Source: Burkholderia sp. H160 (GTDB lineage: Bacteria > Pseudomonadota > Gammaproteobacteria > Burkholderiales > Burkholderiaceae). From it: DNA of 41,344 bases. The notes beneath the pieces are model-generated. The model worked only from the letters and a program-made list of their open reading frames with translations. It searched no databases and was not told the DNA's origin. A program made the position numbers and the translations under genes. This document shows positions 1-8,861 of this stretch, in pieces. Every line of letters starts with the position of its first letter. The first letter of the stretch is position 1. The stretch lies in contig ABYL01000059.1 in assembly GCA_000173575.1 (NCBI GenBank), positions 1 to 41,344 on the forward strand, written 5' to 3'.

Positions 1-124
1 CGCCACCGCCGCCCATGCCGCCGCCGGCGCTACCGCCGGCACCGCCAGCCGCCTGTGCGTAGACGCCGCCCGACAAGGCCATCACGAGCGCGGAAGCAAA
101 AATCGTTCTGGTCATGCGTTTCAT
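1..124 (-). CDS. Secreted Gly-rich protein, N-terminal part only
   Basis: Only the first 41 codons are present; the gene continues past the left edge. The start is the ATG at 124, preceded by GGAGGG four bases upstream. The N-terminus is a clear Sec signal peptide: Lys/Arg at residues 2-6, a hydrophobic stretch around residues 8-17, and a VYA-QA cleavage site near residue 24. After the cut the protein becomes almost pure Gly/Ala with Met (AGGAGGSAGGGMGGGG). I do not recognise the family. Small secreted Gly-rich proteins of unknown role are common in Burkholderiaceae. It is divergent from the ABC exporter pair, with about 215 bp between the starts and no element I can name in that gap. Confidence 0.7.
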   Translation of the reverse strand, partial: MKRMTRTIFASALVMALSGGVYAQAAGGAGGSAGGGMGGGG

Positions 125-339
125 GATTCCCTCCACGAAAAGAGTTGATGTCACGCAAGCGCTTGGTCGCTCACACGATTGGAGCGCGCAAGGGGCGTGC
201 CTCGGAGGGTTTCATGCACAGCGTTGCTCGCGTTCTCGCGCGCTGCACGCTTTCGCACTTTCCATTACATTGCGGATGCGGCGCGCCCATTCGCGCCGTT
301 TTCTCTCATTCAACAGCGGTGTCTGCCATTCTGGAATCC

Positions 340-1266
340 ATGCAGCCAATCGTTTCAGTCACTAATCTGTCGAAAACCTATGCCAGCGGTTTTCAGGCAC
401 TGAAGAACATCAATCTGGCGATCGACCGTGGAGAAATCTTCGCCCTGCTCGGGCCGAACGGCGCGGGCAAGACCACGCTGATCAGCATCATCTGCGGCAT
501 CGTCAACGCGAGCGAAGGCGGCGTGACGGTGGACGGCCACGACATCGTCACCGACTATCGCGCGGCCCGCTCGCTGATCGGCCTCGTGCCGCAGGAGCTG
601 ACCACCGACGCGTTCGAAACCGTGTGGGCCACCGTGTCGTTCAGTCGCGGTCTGTTCGGCAAGCCGAAGAACCCCGCTTACATCGAGAAAGTGCTGCGCG
701 ACCTGTCGCTATGGGACAAGCGTTACAACAGGATCATCACGCTGTCGGGCGGCATGAAGCGGCGTGTGCTGATCGCGAAGGCGCTGTCGCACGAGCCGCG
801 TGTGCTGTTTCTCGACGAACCGACCGCCGGGGTCGACGTCGAGCTGCGGCGCGATATGTGGAAGCTCGTGCGCTCGCTCGCGGCGAGCGGCGTGACGATC
901 ATCCTGACCACGCATTACATCGACGAAGCCGAGGAAATGGCCGACCGCATCGGCGTGATCAACGCGGGCGAGATCATGCTCGTCGAGGAGAAGACCGAGC
1001 TGATGCGCAAGCTCGGCAAGAAGCAGTTGACGCTGCAACTGGAGAGCCCGCTCGACGAGGTGCCGGCTTCGCTCGCCGGCTATGGGCTCGCGGTCGTGAA
1101 CGGCGGCAACGAGCTGACCTACACCTATGAAGGCGAGGGCGGGCGTACCGACATCATCGCGCTGCTGAAGTCGCTCGACGACGCCGGCATCTGCTTCAGG
1201 GACCTGCACACCACGCAGAGTTCGCTCGAAGACATTTTCGTCAGCCTGCTGCGGGGGGACCAATGA
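340..1266 (+). CDS. ABC-2 type exporter, ATP-binding subunit
   Basis: This 308-residue protein is the ATPase of an ABC-2 exporter and powers the permease encoded next. Walker A is GPNGAGKTT (38-46), the signature is LSGGM (135-139), Walker B is LFLDEP ending at D159-E160, and the H-loop lies in [11 protein letters not shown] chose the ATG at 340 because the conserved ABC fold begins at once ([12 protein letters not shown]). The frame is open for another 65 codons upstream, but that stretch has no ABC character. The SD before 340 is weak. The stop overlaps the permease start by four bases (ATGA), so the two are translationally coupled. The substrate cannot be read from sequence; relatives include drug, polysaccharide and NodI-type exporters. 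Confidence 0.93.
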   Translation: MQPIVSVTNLSKTYASGFQALKNINLAIDRGEIFALLGPNGAGKTTLISIICGIVNASEGGVTVDGHDIVTDYRAARSLIGLVPQELTTDAFETVWATVSFSRGLFGKPKNPAYIEKVLRDLSLWDKRYNRIITLSGGMKRRVLIAKALSHEPRVLFLDEPTAGVDVELRRDMWKLVRSLAASGVTIILTTHYIDEAEEMADRIGVINAGEIMLVEEKTELMRKLGKKQLTLQLESPLDEVPASLAGYGLAVVNGGNELTYTYEGEGGRTDIIALLKSLDDAGICFRDLHTTQSSLEDIFVSLLRGDQ

Positions 1267-2024
1267 ACATCTATGCAATGCGCGCGATCTACAAGTTCGA
1301 AATGGCGCGCACGTGGCGCACGCTGATGCAAAGCATCATCGCGCCGGTGATTTCCACTTCGTTGTACTTCGTCGTGTTCGGCTCGGCGATCGGCTCGCGC
1401 ATCAAGGAAGTGGAGGGCATCAGCTATGGCGCGTTCATCGTGCCGGGGCTGATCATGCTGTCGTTGCTGTCGCAGAGCATCGCGAACGCGTCGTTCGGGA
1501 TTTACTTTCCGCGTTTCACCGGCACGATCTACGAGTTGCTGTCGGCGCCCGTGTCTTATCTGGAGATCGTTGTCAGCTATGTGGGGGCGGCGGCCACCAA
1601 GTCGATCCTGCTCGGGCTCATCATTCTCGCGACCGCCGCGCTGTTCGTGCCGTTGCAGATCATGCATCCAGTCTGGATGGTGCTGTTTCTCGTGCTGACG
1701 GCGGTCACGTTCAGTCTGCTCGGCTTCATCATCGGCATCTGGGCGGACAACTTCGAGAAGCTGCAACTGGTGCCGCTCCTGATCGTTACGCCGCTCACGT
1801 TCCTCGGCGGCAGCTTCTATTCGGTGAACATGCTGCCGCCGTTCTGGCGCACCGTCACGCTGTTCAATCCGATCGTCTATCTGGTCAGCGGGTTTCGCTG
1901 GAGTTTCTTCGAGTTGGGCGACGTCGACGTCGGCCTGAGTCTCGGCATGACACTGCTGTTTCTCGCAGTGTTCCTCGCGATCGTCGGCTGGATCTTCAGG
2001 ACCGGCTATCGATTGAAAAGTTGA
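1263..2024 (+). CDS. ABC-2 type exporter, membrane permease
   Basis: This 253-residue integral membrane protein is the partner of the preceding ATPase. It starts inside the ATPase stop codon. About six hydrophobic segments are visible: near residues 22-45 ([16 protein letters not shown]), then the [12 protein letters not shown] region, the [16 protein letters not shown] and [21 protein letters not shown] segments, the [16 protein letters not shown] segment, and a last helix ending in FRTGYRLKS. The motif around [20 protein letters not shown] is typical of ABC2_membrane proteins of the NodJ/YadH type. With the ATPase it makes a two-gene half-transporter system; no membrane-fusion protein is nearby. 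The next gene faces it. Confidence 0.93.
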   Translation: MNIYAMRAIYKFEMARTWRTLMQSIIAPVISTSLYFVVFGSAIGSRIKEVEGISYGAFIVPGLIMLSLLSQSIANASFGIYFPRFTGTIYELLSAPVSYLEIVVSYVGAAATKSILLGLIILATAALFVPLQIMHPVWMVLFLVLTAVTFSLLGFIIGIWADNFEKLQLVPLLIVTPLTFLGGSFYSVNMLPPFWRTVTLFNPIVYLVSGFRWSFFELGDVDVGLSLGMTLLFLAVFLAIVGWIFRTGYRLKS

Positions 2025-2055
2025 CAGGTCGATGCGGATCGCACCGCGCGGGCGC

Positions 2056-2072
2056 GACGGCGAAACGCCGTC
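2056..2072. terminator. Weak hairpin between convergent genes
   Basis: GACGGCG-AAA-CGCCGTC forms a seven-pair stem in the 80 bp between the permease stop and the LuxR stop. There is no T-run on either side, so it could be only part of a terminator. Confidence 0.3.
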
Positions 2073-2104
2073 ACGCCCTGCTCATCGATACGCGGTGACG
2101 CCAA

Positions 2105-3106
2105 CTACGACAGATACGCCTGCGCGACATTGATCAACTGCACGCGATTGCGCACGTTGAACAGCTGGCGCAAGCGCCGCAGATGATAGTCGACGTTGTG
2201 CGGCGACAGCCCGAGGAAATACGCGATTTCCTTGTCGCGCTGCCCCTCCACGACCGCCTTCAGCACCGCATACTGCAGCTTGCTCAGCGCGACGCGCTGC
2301 TGCTGCTCGGGCTCGATGCCGATCACGCTCTTCGCGTGCGTCCAGATGAACTCGTGAATCGTGTGCGCGAACATCAACGTTTCCGCGACGATCGATTCGG
2401 TCATCCAGCGCGGATTGCCGATCTCCGAGTTGAAGCACAGGCTCGCGCTCAGATCCGGCTCGGGCAGCGGCATCCGCGTAAGGATGCCGCTCTTGCGCCC
2501 AGCCGCCTCGAGCATGTCGATCAGCTCGCCGAGCCGTTCGCTGCGCAACTGCGCACGCGGCAGATCGGCGCGCATGTCAGCGGTATTCCACATAAACGGC
2601 ATGCCGGTCGGCGACGCGAGCCCGACGCGAGGATCGAGCTCGAAATAGCGCTCGCGGAAATAGCGCGTGAGCCACGCCGGCGACTCGTAGCTCGTCAATA
2701 CGAATATCGTCTTGTGATGCGACGACGTGCGTGTGGCGGCATAGCTGAACGAGTCGAAGCCGAGCTGCCTGATGCGCTGGCGCACGAACTCCATGCGGTC
2801 TTGCGCGCTGCCGAACCGTCCAAGCGGACTGATCAGCGGCGCAGCCCGGCGCGCCGCGGGCGACGGCGCGCCGATCTCCTCCTCGGTGAACAGAGTCAGA
2901 AAGCCACTGCGCGTCGCGCCATTCGCGGCGCGGGGAGACGTCTTCGATGCTTCAGCCGCGTGGGCTGATTTTGCGGCGTGCCGCGCGCCGGCCGGATAAG
3001 CCGGTTGGGCGGATGCCGCTCTCGGGTTTGCTGCCGACGCGTGCCCAGCCTCGCCTTGCGGCGAACCGGTCAGCCATTGCGGCAGCGTATCGCATTCATG
3101 TTCCAT
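2105..3106 (-). CDS. LuxR-type quorum-sensing receptor, no luxI nearby (solo)
   Basis: This 333-residue protein should bind an acyl-homoserine lactone and control transcription. Its ligand domain carries W145, Y149, D158, P159 and W173, which match the spacing of TraR W57, Y61, D70, P71 and W85 exactly (offset 88). The C-terminal HTH (about 270-330) keeps the equivalents of TraR L182 and G188 (L282, G288), but the Glu equivalent to E178 is Gln278. An unusual Ala/Pro-rich, probably disordered extension of about 95 residues precedes the ligand domain; canonical LuxR proteins are about 240 residues. I chose the ATG at 3106 (GGAG ten bases upstream) over a TTG at 3154. No luxI-type synthase is in the window, so it may be a solo. 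Confidence 0.9.
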   Translation of the reverse strand: MEHECDTLPQWLTGSPQGEAGHASAANPRAASAQPAYPAGARHAAKSAHAAEASKTSPRAANGATRSGFLTLFTEEEIGAPSPAARRAAPLISPLGRFGSAQDRMEFVRQRIRQLGFDSFSYAATRTSSHHKTIFVLTSYESPAWLTRYFRERYFELDPRVGLASPTGMPFMWNTADMRADLPRAQLRSERLGELIDMLEAAGRKSGILTRMPLPEPDLSASLCFNSEIGNPRWMTESIVAETLMFAHTIHEFIWTHAKSVIGIEPEQQQRVALSKLQYAVLKAVVEGQRDKEIAYFLGLSPHNVDYHLRRLRQLFNVRNRVQLINVAQAYLS

Positions 3107-3288
3107 GAAACGGTAGCTCCGGCGTTCTAAACGCTTGAAAGACGACAACCTCAATGATTAGCGATTTCGCGAAATTCTGGTGGCCGGTTCCTTGCTATCA
3201 TTTTTGTGACCTTGCGGTGACAGTGGACCGGCAATACGAGTACGGCGGCGCTTCTCCTTCCATACGGCACCTCCTTTGATGGGATGTG

Positions 3289-3738
3289 ATGGCACGACTT
3301 CCCAGCCTCACGACGACGCTCGCGTACGACCGCTACATGGCCGGCCAGCGACTCGTGTCGAGCGCGGATCGCGAATGGCGGCATCTGGTGCTGCGCTCGT
3401 CTCTCGAGCCGGTGCGGCAAGATCTGCTCGAAGCGCCGCGATGCGCGTGAATGATCTGCGGTTCGTGCCACCCGCGCCGATCTCATAGCGCTGGCATTCG
3501 ATCAGTGACGAGCCGCTGTCGACCTTGCACGTGCACATCGAGCGCGGTTTGATCGACAACGTCGCGCAACAGATGGGGCTCGACGCGGCCCGAACGGCTG
3601 GTGCCGCGCCGGATCCGGCGGGTGACAGACTACCTCCGCGCCAATCTCTCCGAAGATCTGGCGATAGCCGGGCTGGCCGGGCCAGGCAGTTTTCATTTTG
3701 CTCGGGTGTTTCGCCGCGAAACGGGCGAGACTCCGTAA
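3289..3738 (+). pseudogene. Decayed AraC-family regulator
   Basis: Pieces of one AraC/XylS regulator lie in order but in different frames. An ATG at 3289 opens a 53-codon piece (YDRYMAGQRLVSS then REWRHLVLRSSLEP), which is typical of the N-terminus of this family and ends at TGA 3448-3450. A middle piece in another frame (LHVHIERGLIDNVAQ) lies near 3520-3565. The C-terminal HTH piece returns in the first frame from about 3601 (RIRRVTDYLRANLSEDLA, then FHFARVFRRETGETP) and ends at TAA 3736. The second HTH helix also looks shortened. At least one stop and two frame changes separate the parts, and the gene is too short for an intact AraC protein (about 280-300 residues). It is divergent from the LuxR gene. 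Confidence 0.75.
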
Positions 3739-4013
3739 CGGCTTGCCGTAACGGCGAGCCTTTCTTCAGCCGGAATCACGCACCTGCGCAGTGTGCGTTG
3801 CATTGCGCGGCTTGCAAACTACGAACTTTCGTGGCGGCGCGCGACGCAAACTGGCACGGTAGATCACACAAGGCTTTGCGGCACGGTTGACCGCCTGCGA
3901 TCATGTGCGGTCTAACTGGCCTGACCGCGATGGTGGCAATTGTACCTGTCGAAGTCTTGCATGGGACGACAGAATCGAAGCGCCTTTCACCCCCACACAC
4001 CGGATGACCCGCG
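3739..4013. other. Gene-free spacer
   Basis: This 275-bp gap runs from the AraC remnant to the DUF3830 gene. I see no coding signal, strong hairpin or promoter that I can name; it may hold the promoter of the DUF3830 gene. Confidence 0.4.
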
Positions 4014-4439
4014 ATGACCCGACTCAAAATGACCGCCTGCGGCCACACCTTTATCGCCGAGACCCATCCCGATGCGCCGCAGACCGTGGCCGCGTTCCTG
4101 AAGCTGCTGCCGTACCGGCAGAAGCTGATCCACGTGCGCTGGAGCGGCGAGGGCTGCTGGGTGCCGCTCGGCGAGTTCAAGCTCGAGAATGACGGCGTCG
4201 CGGTCGGCTTCGAGAATCACACGAGCCATCCATCGGTCGGCGACATCCTGTTCTATCCGGGCGGCTATAGCGAGACCGAGATCATCCTCGCGTATGGCTC
4301 GTGCTGCTTCGCGAGCAAGATGGGGCAGCTCGCGGGCAATCATTTTCTGACGATCGTCGAAGGCAAGGAGAAACTGCGCGAGCTCGGCACGAAGGTGCTG
4401 TGGGAAGGTGCGCAGGAGGTGGTGTTCGAGAAGATCTGA
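4014..4439 (+). CDS. DUF3830 family protein (cyclophilin-like fold)
   Basis: This 141-residue protein has the features I associate with DUF3830: an opening strand MTRLKMTACGHTFIAE, a central WVPLGEF segment, HTSHPSVGDILFYPGGYSETEIILAYG, and a C-terminal GNHFLTIVEG. The family is small and all-beta, with a cyclophilin-like fold and no settled function. Related genes are often found beside amino-acid or hydantoin catabolic genes, but no such partner is next to this one. It has no signal peptide or membrane segment. Its neighbours are a dead regulator upstream and a lipoprotein hydrolase 100 bp downstream. The initiating ATG at 4014 has only a weak SD (CGCG upstream); the ATG at 4029 is a less likely alternative. 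Confidence 0.8.
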   Translation: MTRLKMTACGHTFIAETHPDAPQTVAAFLKLLPYRQKLIHVRWSGEGCWVPLGEFKLENDGVAVGFENHTSHPSVGDILFYPGGYSETEIILAYGSCCFASKMGQLAGNHFLTIVEGKEKLRELGTKVLWEGAQEVVFEKI

Positions 4440-4539
4440 GTTGGATGCATCTCCTTGCTGGGCATACGCGATGCTTGTCTGAAGAGTCGCGAGCCATCAG
4501 GCACCGGTCCCGTCCGGCCGGTCCCGCAAGGAGGAGGAC

Positions 4540-5580
4540 ATGCGAGGAATAAATGACAAATTCCGCGCTGTAGTTTTTGCCATGTCGACCGTGTTGCTCT
4601 CGGCCTGCGGCGGGGGCGGCAACGGCAACAGCAGCGGCGGGTCGGGTAGCGGCAGCAGCACCTCGGCCGGACCGGCCGGCGGCGTCACGCTGCAAGTGGT
4701 GTCGTTTGGCGACAGCCTGTCGGACGTCGGGACTTATGCGCCGCTCGCGAGCCCGGTGGGCGGCGGGCGTTTCACGACCAATCCCGGCCAGGTGTGGAGC
4801 CAGGACGTCGCGCAATACTACGGCGATACGCTCAGCGCGGCGTTCACGATCGGTCTCACGCACAAGCTGACTGCGCAGAGCGGCCTCGGTTATGCCGAAG
4901 GCGGCGCGACGGTGGCGACGCCGGCGAACCAGTACGACTACCTGAGCGACGTCATCGGCAATATCGAAATGCCTGTCAACCAGCAGGTGTCGAGCTATCT
5001 GAGCGCCCACGGCAGCTTCAACGCCAACCAGCTCGTGCTCGTGTGGGTGGGCTCGAACGATGTGCTTCGCGCGGGCAACCTGCCCGCCGCGGCCCCGATC
5101 GTGCAGACGGCGGCCAACACGCTCGCCCAGCTCGTCGGGCAAATCGTGCAGAACGGCGGTGCGCATGTGGTGGTGATCAATCTGCCGAATATCGGGCTAG
5201 CGCCGAAAGGGCTCGGTTCGGCCGATGGTGGCGCGAACCTGACTCAGTTGTCGCAGCTTTTCAACACTACGTTGAACAGCGCGCTGCAAACCGATGGGCT
5301 GCAGTCAAAGGTGATCGAGATCGATTCGTACACGTGGACCAATCAGGTCATCGCGAACTTTCAGGCGAACGGTTTCACCGTATCGAATACGGGGCAGGCC
5401 TGCGATCCCACGAAAACACCCGATAACACCTCGCTGCTCTGCTCGCCGGCGACCTATGTGAGCGCCAATGCGGATCAGACTTACATGTTCGCCGACGATC
5501 TTCATCCGACGACGCATATGCATTCGCTATTTGCGCGGTTTGTCGAGCAGCAGATTGCGCGTAGCGGGTTGGGGCGGTGA
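4540..5580 (+). CDS. GDSL/SGNH-family lipoprotein hydrolase
   Basis: This 346-residue secreted esterase or lipase has an N-terminal lipobox LLSAC with Cys23, so it is probably a lipoprotein. A Gly/Ser-rich linker (about 24-48) follows. The SGNH blocks are complete: FGDSLSD with nucleophile Ser59, a Gly block at AEGGATV, GSND with Asn173, and DxxH at D319-H322 in ADDLHPTTH. The start has a strong SD, AAGGAGGAGGAC directly before ATG 4540. The length and the FADDLHPT block resemble the phospholipase/lecithinase/hemolysin branch of GDSL enzymes, but lack the autotransporter barrel of EstA. The substrate is unknown. It stands alone and faces the MFS pair downstream. Confidence 0.9.
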   Translation: MRGINDKFRAVVFAMSTVLLSACGGGGNGNSSGGSGSGSSTSAGPAGGVTLQVVSFGDSLSDVGTYAPLASPVGGGRFTTNPGQVWSQDVAQYYGDTLSAAFTIGLTHKLTAQSGLGYAEGGATVATPANQYDYLSDVIGNIEMPVNQQVSSYLSAHGSFNANQLVLVWVGSNDVLRAGNLPAAAPIVQTAANTLAQLVGQIVQNGGAHVVVINLPNIGLAPKGLGSADGGANLTQLSQLFNTTLNSALQTDGLQSKVIEIDSYTWTNQVIANFQANGFTVSNTGQACDPTKTPDNTSLLCSPATYVSANADQTYMFADDLHPTTHMHSLFARFVEQQIARSGLGR

Positions 5581-5619
5581 GGGGGCATTGCGACAGACAG
5601 GTCGGCGCGGCCCGCTATC

Positions 5620-5650
5620 CGCACCCCGCCCCTCAACGGGCCGGGGTGCG
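5620..5650. terminator. Hairpin between convergent GDSL and MFS genes
   Basis: CGCACCCCG at 5620 pairs with CGGGGTGCG ending at 5650, giving about nine pairs with a GC-rich loop. There is no clear T-run, so termination is inferred from the hairpin and the convergent setting. Confidence 0.4.
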
Positions 5651-5665
5651 CACGACATCACTTCA

Positions 5666-5794
5666 TCACTTGAACAACTTCATCGCCTGCGTCAACGTAT
5701 TGATCACGCCCCACGCCAGCGGAATCATCACATACAGCCAGAACACGGCAAGCATCGCCTTGTTGGTCGGATGTGCGGTTTGAACGGTCGACAT
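5666..5794 (-). CDS. Small single-helix partner of an OFA-family MFS carrier
   Basis: This 42-residue protein reads MSTVQTAHPTNKA, then a hydrophobic helix (MLAVFWLYVMIPLAWGVINTL at about 14-34), then TQAMKLFK. The start ATG at 5794 has GGAG six bases upstream. It begins 10 bp after the stop of the OFA carrier on the same strand, so the two are almost certainly co-transcribed. A short one-helix 'MFS transporter small subunit' directly downstream of OFA carriers is a known arrangement in Burkholderiales and other proteobacteria, and the match in size, position and topology is the basis of the call. Its role is not established; it may stabilise the carrier. It is easy to miss because of its length. 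Confidence 0.8.
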   Translation of the reverse strand: MSTVQTAHPTNKAMLAVFWLYVMIPLAWGVINTLTQAMKLFK

Positions 5795-5804
5795 ACGGAT
5801 CTCC

Positions 5805-7208
5805 TCACGCGCCCTTGGCGACTTGTGCATCGGTCATGTGGTGCTTCTCATCCACGCGCTTGACCAGCAGGTTGCAGATAAAGCCGATGACGAGCAGCAC
5901 GGCCATGATGTGCACGGTCATCGTGTAGGCGTCCGCTTTCGCGACACCGTTCGCGACTTCATACGCACGGATGTAATTGACGAGCACCGGACCCGCGACG
6001 CCGGCCGCGGCCCACGCGGTCAGCAGACGTCCGTGAATGCCGCCGACGAACGTCGTGCCGAACATGTCGGCGAGATAGGCCGGCACCGTCGAGAAGCCGC
6101 CGCCATACATGGACAGGATGATGCAATACGTCAGCACGAACAGAGCGATCTGTCCGTTCGCGGCGAAGGTCGGCACGAAGTAATACAGCACCGCGCCGAG
6201 CGCGAAGAAGATGAAGTAGGTGTTCTTGCGGCCGACCCAGTCCGACGCCGACGCCCACACGAAACGCCCACCCATGTTGAACAGCGACAGCAGCCCGACG
6301 AAGCCGGCCGCCGCGGCGGCTGTCACCGTGTTCTTGAAGCTCTCCTGGATCATCACCGAGGCCTGGCCGAGAATGCCGATGCCAGCCGTCACGTTCAGGA
6401 ACAGCACGAGCCAGATCAGATAGAACTGCGGGGTCTTCAGCGCCTGATCGATATGCACGTGGTTGTTCGTGATCAGCCGGTGCTGTGTCGCTGCGGGTGG
6501 CGTCCAGCCGGCCGGCTTCCAGTCCGCGGGCGGCACGCGGATCGCGAGCGCGCCTACCGTCATCGAGATGAAATAGACGATGCCGAGCACGACGAAGGTC
6601 TCCGCGACGCCGACGCTCGTCGCGCTTTGAAAGTGCTTCATCAGCGCGACCGACAGCGGCGCCGCGATCATCGCGCCGCCGCCGAAGCCCATGATCGCCA
6701 TGCCGGTCGCCATGCCGCGGCGGTCCGGAAACCAGCGGATCAGCGTCGACACCGGCGACACGTAACCGAGCCCGAGCCCAATGCCGCCGATCACGCCATA
6801 GCCGAGATACAGCAGCACGATCTGATGCAGATACACGCCGAGCGCGGACACGAGGAAGCCGCCGCCGAAACAGCACGCAGCTGTGAACATCGTGCGGCGT
6901 GGGCCGACGTGTTCGAGCCATTTGCCCGCGAATGCCGCCGACAAACCGAGGAACACGATCGCAAGCGAAAAGATCCAGCCGAGCCCGGTCAGCGTCCAGT
7001 CATCGGGCGTCGACTGCGTGATGCCGATCACTTTGGTCAGCGGTCCGTTGAATACCGAGAACGCATAGGCCTGACCAATGCACAGATGCACGGCGAGCGC
7101 GGCGGGCGGCACCATCCAGCGTGAAAAACCGGGCTGCGCGATCGTGGCCTGTTTGGAAAAGAATGGGGCGGAACCTCGTTGGCCGCCCGGTTCGCTGATG
7201 CTGCTCAT
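5805..7208 (-). CDS. OFA-family MFS carrier (oxalate/formate antiporter family)
   Basis: This 467-residue, 12-helix carrier has the OFA hallmarks: HLCIGQAYAFSVFNGPL in helix 1, GLGYVSPVSTLIRWFPDRRGMATGMAIMGFGGGA around helices 4-5, and GGRFVWASASDWVGRKNT between helices 8 and 9. The start ATG at 7208 follows CAGGAG. Against OxlT of Oxalobacter, the helix-8 Arg is retained, but the helix-11 Lys (OxlT K355) aligns with Trp in LLTAWAAAG. OxlT needs both charges for a dianion, so this paralog may carry a monocarboxylate. A 42-residue partner follows it. Compare the OxlT-like carrier at 16257, which keeps both residues. Confidence 0.9.
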   Translation of the reverse strand: MSSISEPGGQRGSAPFFSKQATIAQPGFSRWMVPPAALAVHLCIGQAYAFSVFNGPLTKVIGITQSTPDDWTLTGLGWIFSLAIVFLGLSAAFAGKWLEHVGPRRTMFTAACCFGGGFLVSALGVYLHQIVLLYLGYGVIGGIGLGLGYVSPVSTLIRWFPDRRGMATGMAIMGFGGGAMIAAPLSVALMKHFQSATSVGVAETFVVLGIVYFISMTVGALAIRVPPADWKPAGWTPPAATQHRLITNNHVHIDQALKTPQFYLIWLVLFLNVTAGIGILGQASVMIQESFKNTVTAAAAAGFVGLLSLFNMGGRFVWASASDWVGRKNTYFIFFALGAVLYYFVPTFAANGQIALFVLTYCIILSMYGGGFSTVPAYLADMFGTTFVGGIHGRLLTAWAAAGVAGPVLVNYIRAYEVANGVAKADAYTMTVHIMAVLLVIGFICNLLVKRVDEKHHMTDAQVAKGA

Positions 7209-7477
7209 AAGTTGGTCTCCTGCAGGAGTTCTGTTGTCGACGCTTGGTGGATTTACCCAAGCCCGCGCAGTGTAACGTGCGCAGGCCGCCCCGTCATTGC
7301 TATATGTACTTCTATTTCATATGCGCGGCGCATACGCACCGCGAATCGCGTCAGGCTCGACAATAGGACGTGCACGGTGGCTTCGCAATATGAAGCGTGC
7401 AGACATAATGTGCGATCCTGGTGAGTCGCGGGTGCCGACTGTGCGATCGCGCAAAGAGCGCGGCTCAAAAACGACAA
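7209..7477. other. Spacer between two minus-strand MFS genes
   Basis: This spacer of about 270 bp upstream of the OFA carrier should hold its promoter. No coding signal is convincing. The sequence near 7295-7325 is AT-richer than its surroundings (GCTATATGTACTTCTATTTC), which suits a promoter, but I cannot place -35 and -10 boxes with confidence. Confidence 0.3.
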
Positions 7478-7513
7478 ACGGGCCGGCGCGGCCTTATCGC
7501 CGCGCCGGCCCGT
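7478..7513 (-). terminator. Rho-independent terminator of the MHS carrier gene
   Basis: ACGGGCCGGCGCGG (7478-7491) pairs perfectly with CCGCGCCGGCCCGT (7500-7513) around an eight-base loop. Read on the minus strand the hairpin is followed by TTTGTCGTTTTTG, so it terminates the minus-strand gene that ends at 7542. Confidence 0.85.
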
Positions 7514-7541
7514 CGTGTCTCGACGGCGAATCCCGCCGAGG

Positions 7542-8861
7542 TCAATCGATCTTGCGTCCGGTCTTCATGCGCGTCGCAACGAGGAGCGAAATCAGGCAGC
7601 CGATCGCCAGATACGCGGCCACCGGATGCCACGAGCCGCCCGCGAAGCCGACCAATGCGACCGCGATGAACGGCGTGAAACCGCCGCCGACCACGCTCGC
7701 CACCTGATAGCCGACGCCCGCGCCGCTATAGCGGTACTCGGTGCCGAACAGTTCGGTGAACATCGGCTGCTGCACGCTGACGATCATGTCGTGCGCGATG
7801 TTCGCGAGCATCACGGCGAACACGACGATCCACACGGTCGAACGCGCTTCGAGCGCGAGGAAGAACGGCACCGCGCTGACGAGGCCGACCAGCGCGCCGA
7901 TCATATAGATGCGACGGCGACCAAAGCGATCCGCGAGCCACGCGAAGCACGGAATCGTCACGCAGCTGAGCGCGCCGACGATGAAGCCGATCGACAGGAA
8001 GAACTCGCGCGGCATGTGCAGGTTCGCAGTCGAGTAGTTCAGCGCGAATGCGGTCACGATGTACATCGTGAACAGTTCGGCGAGCCGCAGCGCGATGATC
8101 AGCAGGAAGGACTTCGGATGGCGCAGCAGCGCTTCGACGATCGGCAGGCGCACACGGCGCTCGCCATGCTGGCCGACTTTCTCGACGAACTCCTGCGACT
8201 CCTGCATGCTCGAGCGGATCCACAGCGCGATCACCACCAGCACGACACTGAACAGGAACGGCAGACGCCAGCCCCAGCTGAGGAACGCGGCGTTGTCCAT
8301 CGAGTGGCTGATCAGCGCGACGAGACCCGTCGACAGCACGAGCCCGACGCCGTAGCCGACCTGCACGCCGCTGCTGTAAAAGGCCTTCTTTTTCTCGGGC
8401 GCGCTTTCGACGGCCATCAGCGCCGCACCGCCCCATTCGCCGCCAACCGCGAAGCCCTGGATCGCACGCAGGGTGACGAGCAACACCGGCGCCAGCCAGC
8501 CGATCGTCGCAAACGACGGCAGCAGACCGATCGCGGCCGTCGACAGACCCATCATCATCACGGTGAGCACGAGCATGCGCTTGCGCCCGAGGCGGTCGCC
8601 GTAGTGACCGAACACGAACCCGCCGAGCGGGCGGAACAGGAAGCCGACGCCGAAGGTCGCGAACGCGGCGAGCGTGCCCATCGCCGGGCCGACGTTCGGG
8701 AAGAACTCGGCGTTGAACACGAGCGCGGCGACGATGCCGTACAGCAGAAAGTCGTACCAGTCGACCACGGCGCCGATAAAGCTGCCGAGCGCAGCCTTGC
8801 GAGCCTGACTGCGCGCATTGCGGTGAGTGGCCGCTGCGGCCTGCGGGTGGGTAGTGCTCAT
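7542..8861 (-). CDS. MHS-family MFS metabolite:H+ symporter
   Basis: This 439-residue carrier belongs to the metabolite:H+ symporter family, whose members take up citrate, 2-oxoglutarate, proline, shikimate and similar acids. The family marks are SFIGAVVDWYDFLLYG in helix 1, FRPLGGFVFGHYGDRLGRKRML at the 2-3 loop, and GFAVGGEWGGAALMAVE in helices 4-5. The start ATG at 8861 has GAGGAG upstream; an open frame runs further upstream without family similarity. It has its own strong terminator. The substrate cannot be called. The shared intergenic region with the GntR gene suggests, but does not show, that it belongs to the same acid-uptake regulon. Confidence 0.9.
   Translation of the reverse strand: MSTTHPQAAAATHRNARSQARKAALGSFIGAVVDWYDFLLYGIVAALVFNAEFFPNVGPAMGTLAAFATFGVGFLFRPLGGFVFGHYGDRLGRKRMLVLTVMMMGLSTAAIGLLPSFATIGWLAPVLLVTLRAIQGFAVGGEWGGAALMAVESAPEKKKAFYSSGVQVGYGVGLVLSTGLVALISHSMDNAAFLSWGWRLPFLFSVVLVVIALWIRSSMQESQEFVEKVGQHGERRVRLPIVEALLRHPKSFLLIIALRLAELFTMYIVTAFALNYSTANLHMPREFFLSIGFIVGALSCVTIPCFAWLADRFGRRRIYMIGALVGLVSAVPFFLALEARSTVWIVVFAVMLANIAHDMIVSVQQPMFTELFGTEYRYSGAGVGYQVASVVGGGFTPFIAVALVGFAGGSWHPVAAYLAIGCLISLLVATRMKTGRKID

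Noticed and set aside
340-1266. A longer ABC ATPase starting at 145
   Set aside because: The extra 65 residues show no ABC similarity and the start at 145 has no good SD.
3276-3890. Small separate genes in the region after luxR
   Set aside because: Their pieces align in order with one AraC regulator, so one pseudogene explains them better.
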